Shown one piece after another: positions 16,472 to 24,945 of a DNA stretch of 64,000 nucleotides. The stretch lies in assembly GCF_035978755.1 (NCBI RefSeq), contig NZ_CP108414.1, positions 3,224,001-3,288,000 on the forward strand. The letters run 5' to 3'. The notes beneath the pieces are model-generated. The model was not told where the DNA came from and searched no databases. It saw nothing but the letters and a program-made list of their open reading frames with translations. The DNA comes from Streptomyces sp. NBC_01298. GTDB lineage: Bacteria; Actinomycetota; Actinomycetes; Streptomycetales; Streptomycetaceae. Numbering within the stretch: position 1 is the first letter of the stretch; each line of letters begins with the position of its first letter. Position numbers and translations under genes: made by a program.

Positions 16472-16532
16472 AATCCGTATCTCCATGGACGCCCGGACCC
16501 CCGTCCATAAATCCGCATCTCATATTCCACTT
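16472..16532 (+). promoter_or_regulatory. NsrR site upstream of flavohaemoglobin gene
   Basis: A 23-bp sequence at 16510-16532 (left half AATCCGCATCT, right half ATATTCCACTT) closely resembles the 11-1-11 NsrR consensus as I remember it. A second copy of the left half, AATCCGTATCTC, lies at 16472-16483, 38 bp upstream, as a direct repeat. The full site ends 32 bp before the hmp start. Confidence 0.65.
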
Positions 16533-16564
16533 CTGTGATCCACCCCCGACCCGAGGAGTCACCG

Positions 16565-17761
16565 ATGCTTTCCGAGAAGTCGACCGCGACCGTACGAGCC
16601 ACCCTGCCCGCCGTCGGCGCGGCCATCGGCGACATCACGGAGCTCTTCTACGGGAAGCTCTTCGCGGCCCACCCCGAGCTGATCCGCGACCTCTTCAACC
16701 GCGGCAACCAGAACGCCGGCCTCCAGAAGCAGGCCCTCGCCGGCTCCATCGCCGCCTTCGCCACCCACCTCGTCGCCCACCCGGACACCCGCCCCGACGT
16801 GATGCTGAACCGCATCGCCCACAAGCACGCCTCCCTCGGCGTCACCCGCGAGCAGTACCCGGTCGTCCACAAGCACCTCTTCGAGGCGATCGTGGAGATC
16901 CTCGGCGAGGCCGTCACCCCCGAGGTCGCCGAAGCCTGGGACGAGGTCTACTGGCTCATGGCGAACGCCCTCGTCACCATCGAGGAGCGCCTCTACGCCG
17001 AGCAGCAGGTCCTGGCCGGTGACGTCTGGCGCGACTGGACGGTCGCCGCCCGCGTCGAGGAGACCGCGGACTGCACCACCTTCCACCTGGCCCCGGCCGA
17101 CGGCGCCCCCGCGCCCGGCTTCAAGCCCGGCCAGTACGTCTCCGTCCAGGTCGAACTGGCCGACGGCGCCCGCCAGATCCGGCAGTACAGCCTCTCCAGC
17201 GCCCCCGGCTCGCCCGTCCGCTCCATCACCGTCAAGCGGGTCCACGGACCGGCCGCCGCCGGCCCCGACGGCGAGGTCTCCCACCACCTGCACGCCCACA
17301 TCCGCACCGGGGACGCCCTGCGCGTCTCCACCCCCTACGGCGACCTCGTCCTCCAGGACTCCGCCGCGCCGGTGATCCTCGCCTCCGCCGGCATCGGCTG
17401 CACCCCGATGCTCTCGATGCTGGAGCACCTCGCCGACACCGCGCACACCGCCCCCGTCACCGTCCTGCACGCCGACCGTTCCCCCGCCGACCACGCCCTG
17501 CGCACCGACCACCGGGACCTGACCGGCAAGCTCGCCGACGCCTCCGCGCACTTCTGGTACGAGGCCGACGCCGAGCCCGGCGACCACGAGGGCCTCCTCG
17601 ACCTCACCGCCGTCCCGGTCGCCCCGGGCACGAAGGCCTACCTCTGCGGTCCGCTCCCCTTCATGCGGGCGACCCGCGAGCAGCTCATCGCCAAGGGCGT
17701 GGCGCCCGCGGACATCGCCTACGAGGTCTTCGGCCCCGACCTGTGGCTCGCCTCGGCGTGA
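16565..17761 (+). CDS. hmpA: flavohaemoglobin, nitric oxide dioxygenase
   Basis: A 398-aa cytoplasmic enzyme that oxidises nitric oxide to nitrate with O2 and NAD(P)H. The globin domain is at 1-140 with the proximal histidine in IAHKHASLG (about residue 88). The ferredoxin-reductase part has the FAD motif RQYSLSSAPG (about 206) and the nicotinamide motif ASAGIGCTPML. It ends with YEVFGPDLW, the usual C-terminus. ATG 16565 has GAGGAG upstream. It sits behind nsrR and an NsrR site, so it is induced by nitric oxide. Confidence 0.95.
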   Translation: MLSEKSTATVRATLPAVGAAIGDITELFYGKLFAAHPELIRDLFNRGNQNAGLQKQALAGSIAAFATHLVAHPDTRPDVMLNRIAHKHASLGVTREQYPVVHKHLFEAIVEILGEAVTPEVAEAWDEVYWLMANALVTIEERLYAEQQVLAGDVWRDWTVAARVEETADCTTFHLAPADGAPAPGFKPGQYVSVQVELADGARQIRQYSLSSAPGSPVRSITVKRVHGPAAAGPDGEVSHHLHAHIRTGDALRVSTPYGDLVLQDSAAPVILASAGIGCTPMLSMLEHLADTAHTAPVTVLHADRSPADHALRTDHRDLTGKLADASAHFWYEADAEPGDHEGLLDLTAVPVAPGTKAYLCGPLPFMRATREQLIAKGVAPADIAYEVFGPDLWLASA

Positions 17762-17854
17762 ACCGTGCGCCGGGTGCGCGCCCCTTGCGGCGGAATGGCC
17801 GCCTCCACTAAACGTTGGGTAACCATTCGGCTACTCACAGCCAAGGAGGCGGTC

Positions 17855-18445
17855 ATGTCCGCACCCCTGTCCGCGAACCGGTTCATCGGCGCCCTGCGGG
17901 GCGAGGGCCTGACGGTCGTCGAAGTCGGCGGCTGGCGCACCCACAACCGCGACCACAAGGGCCCCTGGGGTCCGGTGCACGGCGTAATGCTCCACCACAC
18001 CGTCACGCACGGGACCGCGTACACCGTCCAGCTCTGCCGCGACGGCCACGCGGACCTCCCCGGCCCCCTCTGCCACGGCGTGATCACCAAGGACGGCCGG
18101 GTCCACCTGGTCGGCCACGGCCGCGCCAACCACGCCGGCGCGGGCGACTCCGGCGTGCTGGCGGCCGTGATCGCGGAGAAGCGCCTCCCGCCCGACCAGC
18201 ACGCGGACACCGACGGCAACCGCCACTTCTACGGCTTCGAGTGCGAGAACCTCGGCGACGGCGAGGACCCCTGGCCGGCCGCCCAGCTCGACGCGATGGC
18301 CCGTGCGTCGGCCGCACTGTGCCGCGCCCACGGCTGGACGGCCCGCTCGGTGATCGGCCACCTGGAATGGCGTCCGGGCAAGATCGACCCGAAGGGCTTC
18401 ACGATGGCCTCGATGCGCTCCCGCGTCGAGGAGCGCCTGAAGTAG
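17855..18445 (+). CDS. N-acetylmuramoyl-L-alanine amidase (Amidase_2, T7-lysozyme type)
   Basis: A 196-aa zinc amidase that would cleave the lactyl-Ala bond of peptidoglycan. The fold is seen in GVMLHHTVTHGTAY (zinc ligand His), CHGVITKDGRVHLVGHGRANHAG (second His region) and VIGHLEWRPGKIDPKGF, with H, K and D near the C-terminal metal site. ATG 17855 follows a perfect AAGGAGG. No signal peptide is seen, so export, if any, is by another route, or it acts on recycled muropeptides or as a phage-derived lysin. Confidence 0.9.
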   Translation: MSAPLSANRFIGALRGEGLTVVEVGGWRTHNRDHKGPWGPVHGVMLHHTVTHGTAYTVQLCRDGHADLPGPLCHGVITKDGRVHLVGHGRANHAGAGDSGVLAAVIAEKRLPPDQHADTDGNRHFYGFECENLGDGEDPWPAAQLDAMARASAALCRAHGWTARSVIGHLEWRPGKIDPKGFTMASMRSRVEERLK

Positions 18446-18459
18446 CCGCCGCTCCGGCC

Positions 18460-18651
18460 CTACCTGCTGCGCGCGGCCATGGCCAGCGCGACCACCCAGC
18501 CGACCACGGACCAGCCGAGGAACAGGTTGACCACCAGGACGGAGCCCTTGTTGGGCACCCCCCGCCCGAAGGCGACGAACGTCGGAACGAAATAGGCCAC
18601 GACCACGATTAAGAGCCCGAGCACGCCGAACGAACCCGCGTCACTGCTCAC
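18460..18651 (-). CDS. small membrane protein, superinfection-immunity (Imm) family
   Basis: A 63-aa protein with two hydrophobic helices separated by a short polar turn (YFVPTFVAFGRGVPNKGSV, then LFLGWSVVGWVVALAMA). This matches the compact T4 Imm-like / TM2-like family common in bacteria. GTG 18651 has GGGGGA upstream. Role in the host is unknown; a phage-exclusion role is known only for the phage T4 relative. It lies tail to tail with the amidase gene. Confidence 0.75.
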   Translation of the reverse strand: MSSDAGSFGVLGLLIVVVAYFVPTFVAFGRGVPNKGSVLVVNLFLGWSVVGWVVALAMAARSR

Positions 18652-18791
18652 GATTCCCCCACCACCAATGAAATATGACGGCTCATCATCACCGATGCCC
18701 CGCGCCAAGTGAAGAACCCCTCGGCGCCGGCGAACCGCCCTCGGATCGGCGGTGCGGGCGGACCCGGCGCACCTCGGCACACAATGGGCGG

Positions 18792-19682
18792 GTGGAACGT
18801 CCAGTCGACCCGGCCCCGATCCTGCGGCCCCGCCCGCCCTCCCCGCTGACCGAAGCCCCGGACGAGCGGTTCGCCGCGCAGGGCGTACGACTACTGCTCA
18901 AGCGGGACGACCTGGTCCATCCGGAGCTGCCCGGCAACAAGTGGCGCAAGCTCGCGCCGAATCTGCGGGCCGCCGTCGCGGGCGGATATCCGGAGCTGGT
19001 GACCTTCGGCGGGGCCTACTCCAACCACCTGCGGGCCACCGCCGCGGCCGGCCGGCTGCTGGGGCTGGCCACGGTCGGGATCGTACGAGGCGACGAACTC
19101 GCGGGGCGGCCGCTGAACGACTCGCTGGCCCGGTGCGCGGCGGACGGCATGCGGCTCCACTTCGTGACCCGGTCGGCCTACCGGGACAAGGCCGCACTGC
19201 CCGCGCTGGCGGGCGCGGAGGGGGCCTACGTGATCCCCGAGGGCGGCAGCAACGCCCTCGCGCTGGAGGGCTGCGCCGAACTGGGCCGCGAGCTGGGCGG
19301 TGCCTGCGACGTGGCCGCCGTGGCCTGCGGGACCGGGGGCACGCTGGCCGGGCTGGCGGCAGGACTCGGCGCGGGGCAGCGGGCCCTGGGGGTGCCGGTG
19401 GTCGGGGGCGGGTTCCTGGAGGCGGAGATACGTTCCCTCCAGGCTGCCGCCTTCGGCGGTCCGGCGGGCGACTGGTCCCTGGCCGAGGGCTACACCCACG
19501 GCGGCTACGCCCGGGTCCCCGCCGAGCTGGCGCGGTTCGCGGCGGACTTCGAGTCCCGCCACGGCCTGGCGGTGGAGCGGATCTACGTGGCGAAGCTCCT
19601 GTGGGCCCTGCTCGACCTGACCCGCGCGGGCGCCTTCCCCCGCGGCACCACCCTGGCCGCGGTCGTCACGGGCCGCCCGTAG
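18792..19682 (+). CDS. ACC deaminase / D-cysteine desulfhydrase-family PLP enzyme
   Basis: A 296-aa fold-type II PLP enzyme. The catalytic lysine is in ELPGNKWRKL (KxxN/K region) and the substrate/PLP loop in FGGAYSNHLRATAA. The phosphate-binding run is CGTGGTLAGLAAG. It is shorter than classical ACC deaminases and probably acts on D-cysteine or a related amino acid. Start at GTG 18792 gives the conserved N-terminus; the ribosome site is weak. No pathway partner is next to it. Confidence 0.85.
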   Translation: MERPVDPAPILRPRPPSPLTEAPDERFAAQGVRLLLKRDDLVHPELPGNKWRKLAPNLRAAVAGGYPELVTFGGAYSNHLRATAAAGRLLGLATVGIVRGDELAGRPLNDSLARCAADGMRLHFVTRSAYRDKAALPALAGAEGAYVIPEGGSNALALEGCAELGRELGGACDVAAVACGTGGTLAGLAAGLGAGQRALGVPVVGGGFLEAEIRSLQAAAFGGPAGDWSLAEGYTHGGYARVPAELARFAADFESRHGLAVERIYVAKLLWALLDLTRAGAFPRGTTLAAVVTGRP

Positions 19683-19725
19683 CCCGCAGCCGTAGACCGC
19701 AGCCGCAGCCCGGGCGGCCCCGCCG

Positions 19726-21303
19726 TCAGCCCGCTTCCTCCCGGTACGCCGCCGCCTCCTCCAGGTCCAGGCGGCGCAGCAGGGCCCGGAGCATTTCGTC
19801 GTCGATGCGGCGGGCGTCGCGCAGGGAGACGAAGACCTCGCGTTCCGCCGCGATCATCTCCCCCGCCAGGCGGCGGTAGACGTCGTCCGCGGACTCGCCC
19901 GTCACCGCGTTGACCTCCCCCAGCCGCTCCCACACCGCGTTGCGCCGCCGCTCCAGCACCGTGCGCAGCCGGTCCGCCAGCGGGGGCGGGAGGGCGTTCG
20001 CCGGGGAGGCCAGGAGTTCCGTCAGGCGGTCCTCCGCCGCCCGCGAGGCCTCGCTCTGGGCCTGGGCCTCGGCCAGGGTCTCGGCGTGGCTGTCCTTGGC
20101 CGGCAGCCGCAGCAGCCGGATCAGCGGCGGCAGGGTCAGGCCCTGGACCACCAGCGTGCCGATCACCGTGGTGAAGGTCAGGAACAGGATCAGGTTCCGG
20201 TGCGGCACGCTCACCGGCACGGAGAAGGCGATCGCCAGCGAGACCACGCCCCGCATGCCCGCCCATCCCACGACGACCGGAGCCTTCCAGTTCGTCTCCG
20301 GCTCGCGCGCCCGGATCCGCGGCGAGAGCCTCGGCAGGAACGTCGCCGGGAACACCCACGCGAAGCGGGCCGCCACCACGACGAGGAACACCACCACGGC
20401 GTAGCCCGCCGCCGCCAGGCCCTCGTACTCCCCCAGCCCCTTCAGGACCACCGGCAGCTGGAGTCCGATCAGCGCGAAGACCACGGATTCGAGGATGAAG
20501 GCGACCACCTTCCAGACCGCCTCCTCCTGGAGCCGGGTCGCGAAGTCGACCTGCCAATTGCGGTGTCCGAGGTACAGCGCGACCACCACGACCGCCAGCA
20601 CTCCCGACGCGTGCACCCGCTCGGCGGCCGCGTAGGCCACGAAGGGGATCAGCAGCGACAGGGTGTTCTGCAGGAGCGGTTCGCGCAGCCGCTTGCGCAG
20701 GACGTGGATCGGGACCATCAGCAGCAGGCCCATCGCGACCCCGCCCACCGAGGCCAGCAGGAACTCCCTGATCCCGCCCGCCCAGCCGGCGCTCGCCCCG
20801 ACCGCCGCCGCCAGCGCCACCTTGTACGCGGTGATCGCGGTGGCGTCGTTGACCAGGGACTCACCCTGGAGGATGGTCGTGATCCGGTTCGGCAGCCCGA
20901 GCTTGCGGGCGATGGCCGTCGCCGCGACCGCGTCGGGCGGGGCGATGACCGCGCCCAGCACCAGCGCCACCGGCAGCGAGAGGTCCGGCACCGCCAGGTA
21001 CGCCGCGTACCCGACGACGAGCGTCGCGAAGAGCACGTACCCCACCGAGAGCAGCGCCACGGGCCGGATGTTCGCCCGCAGGTCCAGGTACGAGCTGTCC
21101 ACCGCGGCCGTGTAGAGCAGCGGCGGGAGCAGCAGCGGCAGCACGATGTGCGGGTCCAGGTCGTACTCGGGCACGCCCGGCACGTAGGCCGCGGCCAGCC
21201 CGGCGGCGACCAGCATCAGGGGCGCGGGCACCGGGGTTCGGCGGGCCAGGCCCGCGACGACCGCACAGCCGGCGACCAGCGCCACCAGCGGCAATACCTC
21301 CAT
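19726..21303 (-). CDS. Na+/H+ antiporter (CPA1 family)
   Basis: A 525-aa inner-membrane antiporter. About 12 hydrophobic segments occupy residues 1-400. Typical motifs are LLLPPLLYTAA, GAVIAPPDAVAATAIARKLG and GESLVNDATAITAY, the last carrying the ion-binding Asn-Asp pair. The C-terminal 120 residues are a charged helical cytoplasmic regulatory tail. It probably exports Na+ in exchange for protons for pH and salt homeostasis. The UBP zinc-finger gene is divergent. Confidence 0.92.
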   Translation of the reverse strand: MEVLPLVALVAGCAVVAGLARRTPVPAPLMLVAAGLAAAYVPGVPEYDLDPHIVLPLLLPPLLYTAAVDSSYLDLRANIRPVALLSVGYVLFATLVVGYAAYLAVPDLSLPVALVLGAVIAPPDAVAATAIARKLGLPNRITTILQGESLVNDATAITAYKVALAAAVGASAGWAGGIREFLLASVGGVAMGLLLMVPIHVLRKRLREPLLQNTLSLLIPFVAYAAAERVHASGVLAVVVVALYLGHRNWQVDFATRLQEEAVWKVVAFILESVVFALIGLQLPVVLKGLGEYEGLAAAGYAVVVFLVVVAARFAWVFPATFLPRLSPRIRAREPETNWKAPVVVGWAGMRGVVSLAIAFSVPVSVPHRNLILFLTFTTVIGTLVVQGLTLPPLIRLLRLPAKDSHAETLAEAQAQSEASRAAEDRLTELLASPANALPPPLADRLRTVLERRRNAVWERLGEVNAVTGESADDVYRRLAGEMIAAEREVFVSLRDARRIDDEMLRALLRRLDLEEAAAYREEAG

Positions 21304-21366
21304 CGAAGATCATCCTCGCTTGAGTCATGTCATCCCGGGCGCCCGTACCTCAGTACGCTGGCCATC

Positions 21367-21627
21367 ATGAGCGAGTGCACCCACGTTCCCGAACTGCCGC
21401 GCCCCGAGCCCGCCCCGCTTGCCCAGACCTGCCCCGAATGTCTGGCACTCGGCAGCCATCCCGTCCAGCTCCGGCTGTGCCTGGGGTGCGGGCACGTCGG
21501 CTGCTGCGACTCCTCGCCCCACCGGCACGCCACGGCGCACCACCGGGAGACCGGACATCCGGTGATGCGCAGCTTCGAACCGGGCGAGACCTGGCGATGG
21601 TGTTTTGTCGACGGTTCGATCGTCTGA
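21367..21627 (+). CDS. UBP-type zinc finger protein
   Basis: An 86-aa protein that is almost entirely a ZnF-UBP domain: C4THVP, CPECLALGS, CLGCGHVGCCDSSPHRHATAHH and GHPVMRSFEPGE give the Cys/His ligands for two or three zinc ions. The ATG at 21367 is 7 nt after TACGCT (21354-21359), which fits a leaderless mRNA. In eukaryotes this fold binds ubiquitin C-termini; in bacteria the role is unknown. It diverges from the antiporter gene. Confidence 0.85.
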   Translation: MSECTHVPELPRPEPAPLAQTCPECLALGSHPVQLRLCLGCGHVGCCDSSPHRHATAHHRETGHPVMRSFEPGETWRWCFVDGSIV

Positions 21628-21863
21628 AGTGGGGTAGGTCAACCCTCCGCCGGTTCCCCTGATTTGGGCCCGCAGACCCCTAGCCACTGTGCGTCCCCAT
21701 GGGCTTACCATCAGTCACTGGTCGCAGGTACGGCCTTTCGGCCGGCTATGTGCAGCTAAGTTCAAAGGGGTTCTGCACCCTCCGACAGGGGTGCCGCGAC
21801 ACGATCGCCCGGATCGCGATAGCGTCACCGGCGAACAGAGCTCGTACCACCTTGGAGGTGAGG
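21628..21863 (+). promoter_or_regulatory. sigH operon promoter region with possible BldD half-site
   Basis: A 236-bp leader before the anti-sigma gene. An AGTCAC (21713-21718) followed by GGTCGC resembles a degenerate BldD-type element; sigH is a known BldD target in S. coelicolor. No single promoter can be chosen confidently by eye. Open frames through the region lack ribosome sites until GGAGG at 21854. Confidence 0.4.
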
Positions 21864-22277
21864 GTGTCCCAGATCGCAGGCGAGCCCGGGACCCAGGACT
21901 TCGTGGAAGTCCGGCTGCCCGCTGCGGGTGCCTACCTGTCTGTGCTGCGGACGGCCACGGCCGGCCTCGCGGCACGTTTGGACTTCACCCTCGACGAGAT
22001 CGAGGACCTCCGCATCGCGGTGGACGAGGCCTGCGCGATCCTGCTCCAGCAGGCCGTGCCCGGCTCCGTCCTCAGCTGCGTCTTCCGGTTGGTGGACGAC
22101 TCGCTGGAGGTGACCGTCTCCGCCCCGACCACCGACGGCCGGGCACCGGAGCGCGACACGTTCGCGTGGACGGTCCTCTCGGCGCTCGCCGGGAAGGTCG
22201 AGGCCACGGTCGAGGAGAACAAGACGGTGAGCATCAGCCTCTACAAACAGCGCGGCGCGGGACCAGGCCCGGCGTGA
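21864..22277 (+). CDS. prsH: anti-sigma factor of SigH (PrsH/UshX, RsbW-like kinase fold)
   Basis: A 137-aa GHKL-fold anti-sigma factor that binds and silences SigH, encoded just downstream. Family features are the helix FTLDEIEDLRIAVDEACAILL (N-box region) and the VEATVEENKTVSISLYK end. GTG 21864 is selected because GGAGG is 5 bp upstream and the product begins VSQIAGEPG as in homologues. Its stop overlaps the first possible sigH start (GTGA), giving translational coupling and matched amounts. Confidence 0.9.
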   Translation: MSQIAGEPGTQDFVEVRLPAAGAYLSVLRTATAGLAARLDFTLDEIEDLRIAVDEACAILLQQAVPGSVLSCVFRLVDDSLEVTVSAPTTDGRAPERDTFAWTVLSALAGKVEATVEENKTVSISLYKQRGAGPGPA

Positions 22278-23359
22278 GCGGCGGGGAGGTCCCGGTGCGG
22301 GGCGGGGATCGGCCCCGGGTAGGACACGAGGTCGACGGCGGCATTCCGGAGCAGCAGCACGCCCGGCCGCACCCGGCTGACACGGATGCGGAAAACGGCT
22401 TTTTGGACTCGGCGGAGCGACGGGCGGGCCCTGTGAGCGAGAACCAGCACGACCAAACACTGCCGGTCCAGCCACCGGGGGCCGCTGCCACGGCCCCGCC
22501 GGTGACCCCGGCCCCGGACACACCGTCCGCGGACGCGTCTGCCGCGGACACCCCCGGAGCCTTCGCGGCCCCGGTGTTCACCGCGCCGTTGCCACTCCCG
22601 GATCCGCGCGACCGCAGCGGCGCGCGGGCCCTCTTCATCGAGCTCCGGGCACTGCCCGACGGCTCGCCGGAGAAGGCGGAGCTGCGCAACCGGCTCGTAC
22701 GGATGCACCTGCCGCTGGTCGAACACCTGGCCCGGCGCTTCCGCAACCGCGGCGAGCCGCTGGACGACCTGACCCAGGTGGCCACCATCGGCCTGATCAA
22801 GTCGGTGGACCGCTTCGACCCGGACCGCGGGGTCGAGTTCTCCACGTACGCCACACCCACGGTGGTCGGCGAGATCAAGCGGCACTTCCGCGACAAGGGC
22901 TGGGCCGTACGGGTCCCCCGGCGCCTGCAGGAGCTGCGGCTCTCGCTGACCACGGCGACGGCGGAACTGTCCCAGCAGCACGGCCGCTCCCCCACGGTGC
23001 ACGAACTGGCCGAACGGCTGGGGATCTCCGAGGAGGAGGTGCTGGAGGGCCTGGAATCGGCCAACGCCTACAGCACGCTCTCGCTGGACGTCCCGGACAC
23101 CGACGACGAGTCGCCGGCGGTCGCGGACACCCTGGGCTCCGAGGACGAGGCGCTGGAAGGCGTCGAGTACCGCGAGTCCCTGAAGCCGCTCCTCGAAGGG
23201 CTGCCGCCGCGGGAGAAGCGGATCCTGCTGCTGCGCTTCTTCGGCAACATGACCCAGTCGCAGATCGCCCAGGAGGTCGGCATCTCCCAGATGCACGTCT
23301 CCCGGCTACTGGCCCGCACCCTGGCCCAGCTCCGCGAGAAGCTCCTGGTCGAGGAGTAG
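22274..23359 (+). CDS. sigH: SigH, stress/developmental sigma factor (SigB/SigF group)
   Basis: A group 3 sigma factor of up to 361 aa that directs stress and morphological genes. Residues 1-110 are a Pro/Ala/Asp-rich disordered extension, then regions 2 (PLVEHLARRFRNRGEPLDDL, FDPDRGVEFSTYATPTVVGE), 3 and 4 (EVGISQMHVSRLLARTLAQL). GTG 22274 overlaps the anti-sigma stop. An internal GTG at 22433 (MSENQHDQ) is a second in-frame start, in line with the several SigH isoforms reported for S. coelicolor. Regulation is by PrsH binding and upstream promoters. Confidence 0.9.
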   Translation: MSGGEVPVRGGDRPRVGHEVDGGIPEQQHARPHPADTDAENGFLDSAERRAGPVSENQHDQTLPVQPPGAAATAPPVTPAPDTPSADASAADTPGAFAAPVFTAPLPLPDPRDRSGARALFIELRALPDGSPEKAELRNRLVRMHLPLVEHLARRFRNRGEPLDDLTQVATIGLIKSVDRFDPDRGVEFSTYATPTVVGEIKRHFRDKGWAVRVPRRLQELRLSLTTATAELSQQHGRSPTVHELAERLGISEEEVLEGLESANAYSTLSLDVPDTDDESPAVADTLGSEDEALEGVEYRESLKPLLEGLPPREKRILLLRFFGNMTQSQIAQEVGISQMHVSRLLARTLAQLREKLLVEE

Positions 23360-23433
23360 TCGGGGAGTAGTCGGGGAGCACCCGAGCGAGTCGCCGAAGA
23401 GTCGCCGAAGAGGAGGAGCGCGGCCCGCAGGGG

Positions 23434-23865
23434 CTACCGGGCCTGTTCCGCGGGCCCGATGCCCAGCGCTTCGGTGGCCTTATGGTTCACCACGAGGGCC
23501 GCGACGGCCACCGCGGCCAGGGCCAGGGCCGCGGCGGCGATCCTCATCGACCCTCCCGCGGTCCACAGCATCCAGGCGACCGGCAGCGACATCAGCTGGG
23601 TGACCAGCGCCGGGCCGCGGCTCCAGCGGCGGCGCAGGAGCAGTCCGAGCGCCGCGACCAGCGGCAGCGCGGCCAGGACGAGCAGGGTGACCCCGCCGGT
23701 CGCGGCCTGCCGGAAGTCGCCCCCGCCGAAGAAGGCCGTGTAGAGGTCGGCGACGCCGGGCCCGGCCAGGGCCAGCCCCTCCAGCGCGGTCAGCGCGGCG
23801 GCCGCGGTCAGCCGGCGGGGCAGCGGGACGGGGACGGCGGACACGGTGGCGCTGGGCTTCGTCAT
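23434..23865 (-). CDS. four-helix membrane protein of unknown function
   Basis: A 143-aa integral membrane protein with about four hydrophobic segments (residues 20-40, 55-80, 88-108, 112-128) joined by short polar turns, including LLLRRRWSRGP. The pattern is common among actinobacterial unknowns. ATG 23865 is followed by a Ser/Thr/Pro-rich start; a -10-like TACCCT lies 10 bp upstream and no clear ribosome site is present. No functional motif seen. Confidence 0.75.
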   Translation of the reverse strand: MTKPSATVSAVPVPLPRRLTAAAALTALEGLALAGPGVADLYTAFFGGGDFRQAATGGVTLLVLAALPLVAALGLLLRRRWSRGPALVTQLMSLPVAWMLWTAGGSMRIAAAALALAAVAVAALVVNHKATEALGIGPAEQAR

Positions 23866-23952
23866 CACCCCAGCAGGGTAGCCGCGCCCCTCCCGCCCCG
23901 AAGGGGACGGCCAGTATGGGCCGCGTCCGAACGGGTCGGTAGGCTGACGCCC

Positions 23953-24918
23953 ATGCGTGCACTCCTCGTGGCCAACCCAGCAGCGACGACGACCAGTGCG
24001 CGCACGCGCGACGTCCTGACCCACGCGCTCGCCAGCGAGATGAAGCTGGAGGCGGTCACCACCGAGTACCGCGGCCACGCCCGGGACCTGGGCCGCAGGG
24101 CGGCCGAGACCGGTGTGGACCTGGTCGTGGCCCTGGGCGGCGACGGCACCGTCAACGAAGTGGTCAACGGACTGCTGCACGAGGGACCCGATCCGGACCG
24201 GCTGCCCGGACTCGCGGTGGTCCCCGGCGGCTCCACCAATGTCTTCGCCCGCGCGCTCGGGCTGCCCAACGACGCGGTCGAGGCGACCGGCGCCCTGCTG
24301 GACGCGCTGCGCGAACGGCGCGAGCGGACGGTCGGCCTCGGGCTCGCGGCCGGTACCCCGGGCACGGAGGACGAGTCGGTCCCGGCGCGCTGGTTCACCT
24401 TCTGCGCCGGCTTCGGCTTCGACGCGGGTGTCGTGGGCCGCGTGGAGCAGCAGCGGGAACGGGGCAAGCGTTCGACCCATGCCCTGTACGTGCGACAGCT
24501 GATGCGTCAGTTCTGGGAAGAGCCCAACCGCCGGCACGGCACGGTGACGCTGGAACGCCCCGGCGCGGATCCGGTGACGGATCTGGTCCTGTCGATAGTG
24601 TGCAACACGTCACCCTGGACATACCTGGGCAACCGGCCGCTCTACGCCTCCCCGGAGGCCTCGTTCGACACGGCACTTGACGTGTTGGCGCTGGACCGTT
24701 TGTCAACTCCGGCGGTCGCGCGCTACGCGACACAGCTCCTGACCTCGACTCCCGAGCGCGGCCCGCACGGAAAGCACGCGGTGTCTCTGCACGATCTGAC
24801 GGACTTCACCTTGCATTCGAAGGTGCCGCTTCCGTTCCAGATGGACGGAGACCACCTCGGGCTGCGCACCAGCGTTCGGTTCACAGGCGTACGCCGTGCA
24901 CTGCGTGTGATTGTGTGA
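23953..24918 (+). CDS. diacylglycerol kinase family lipid kinase
   Basis: A 321-aa DagK/YegS-type kinase expected to phosphorylate a diacylglycerol or related lipid, or a sphingosine-like alcohol. Nucleotide motifs are VVALGGDGTVNEVVNGLL (GGDGT) and VVPGGSTNVFARALGLP. The C-terminal half has the CNTSPWTYLGNRPLY and MDGDHLG segments of the family. The ATG lies 7 nt after TAGGCT (23940-23945), a leaderless arrangement. A terminator overlaps its stop codon. Confidence 0.9.
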   Translation: MRALLVANPAATTTSARTRDVLTHALASEMKLEAVTTEYRGHARDLGRRAAETGVDLVVALGGDGTVNEVVNGLLHEGPDPDRLPGLAVVPGGSTNVFARALGLPNDAVEATGALLDALRERRERTVGLGLAAGTPGTEDESVPARWFTFCAGFGFDAGVVGRVEQQRERGKRSTHALYVRQLMRQFWEEPNRRHGTVTLERPGADPVTDLVLSIVCNTSPWTYLGNRPLYASPEASFDTALDVLALDRLSTPAVARYATQLLTSTPERGPHGKHAVSLHDLTDFTLHSKVPLPFQMDGDHLGLRTSVRFTGVRRALRVIV

Positions 24919-24945
24919 GTGGAAGGGCCGAAAGTCCTTTCACTC
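24917..24945 (+). terminator. terminator overlapping the lipid kinase stop
   Basis: GAGTGGAAGG (24917-24926) pairs with CCTTTCACTC (24936-24945), ten pairs with one G-U, loop of 9. The stem begins inside the TGA stop codon. Confidence 0.75.

Noticed and set aside
23360..23433. Short direct repeats (GTCGCCGAAGA, TAGTCGGGGAG) after sigH
   Set aside because: Two-copy local duplications of about 11 bp; no structure of a CRISPR, att site or transposon end.
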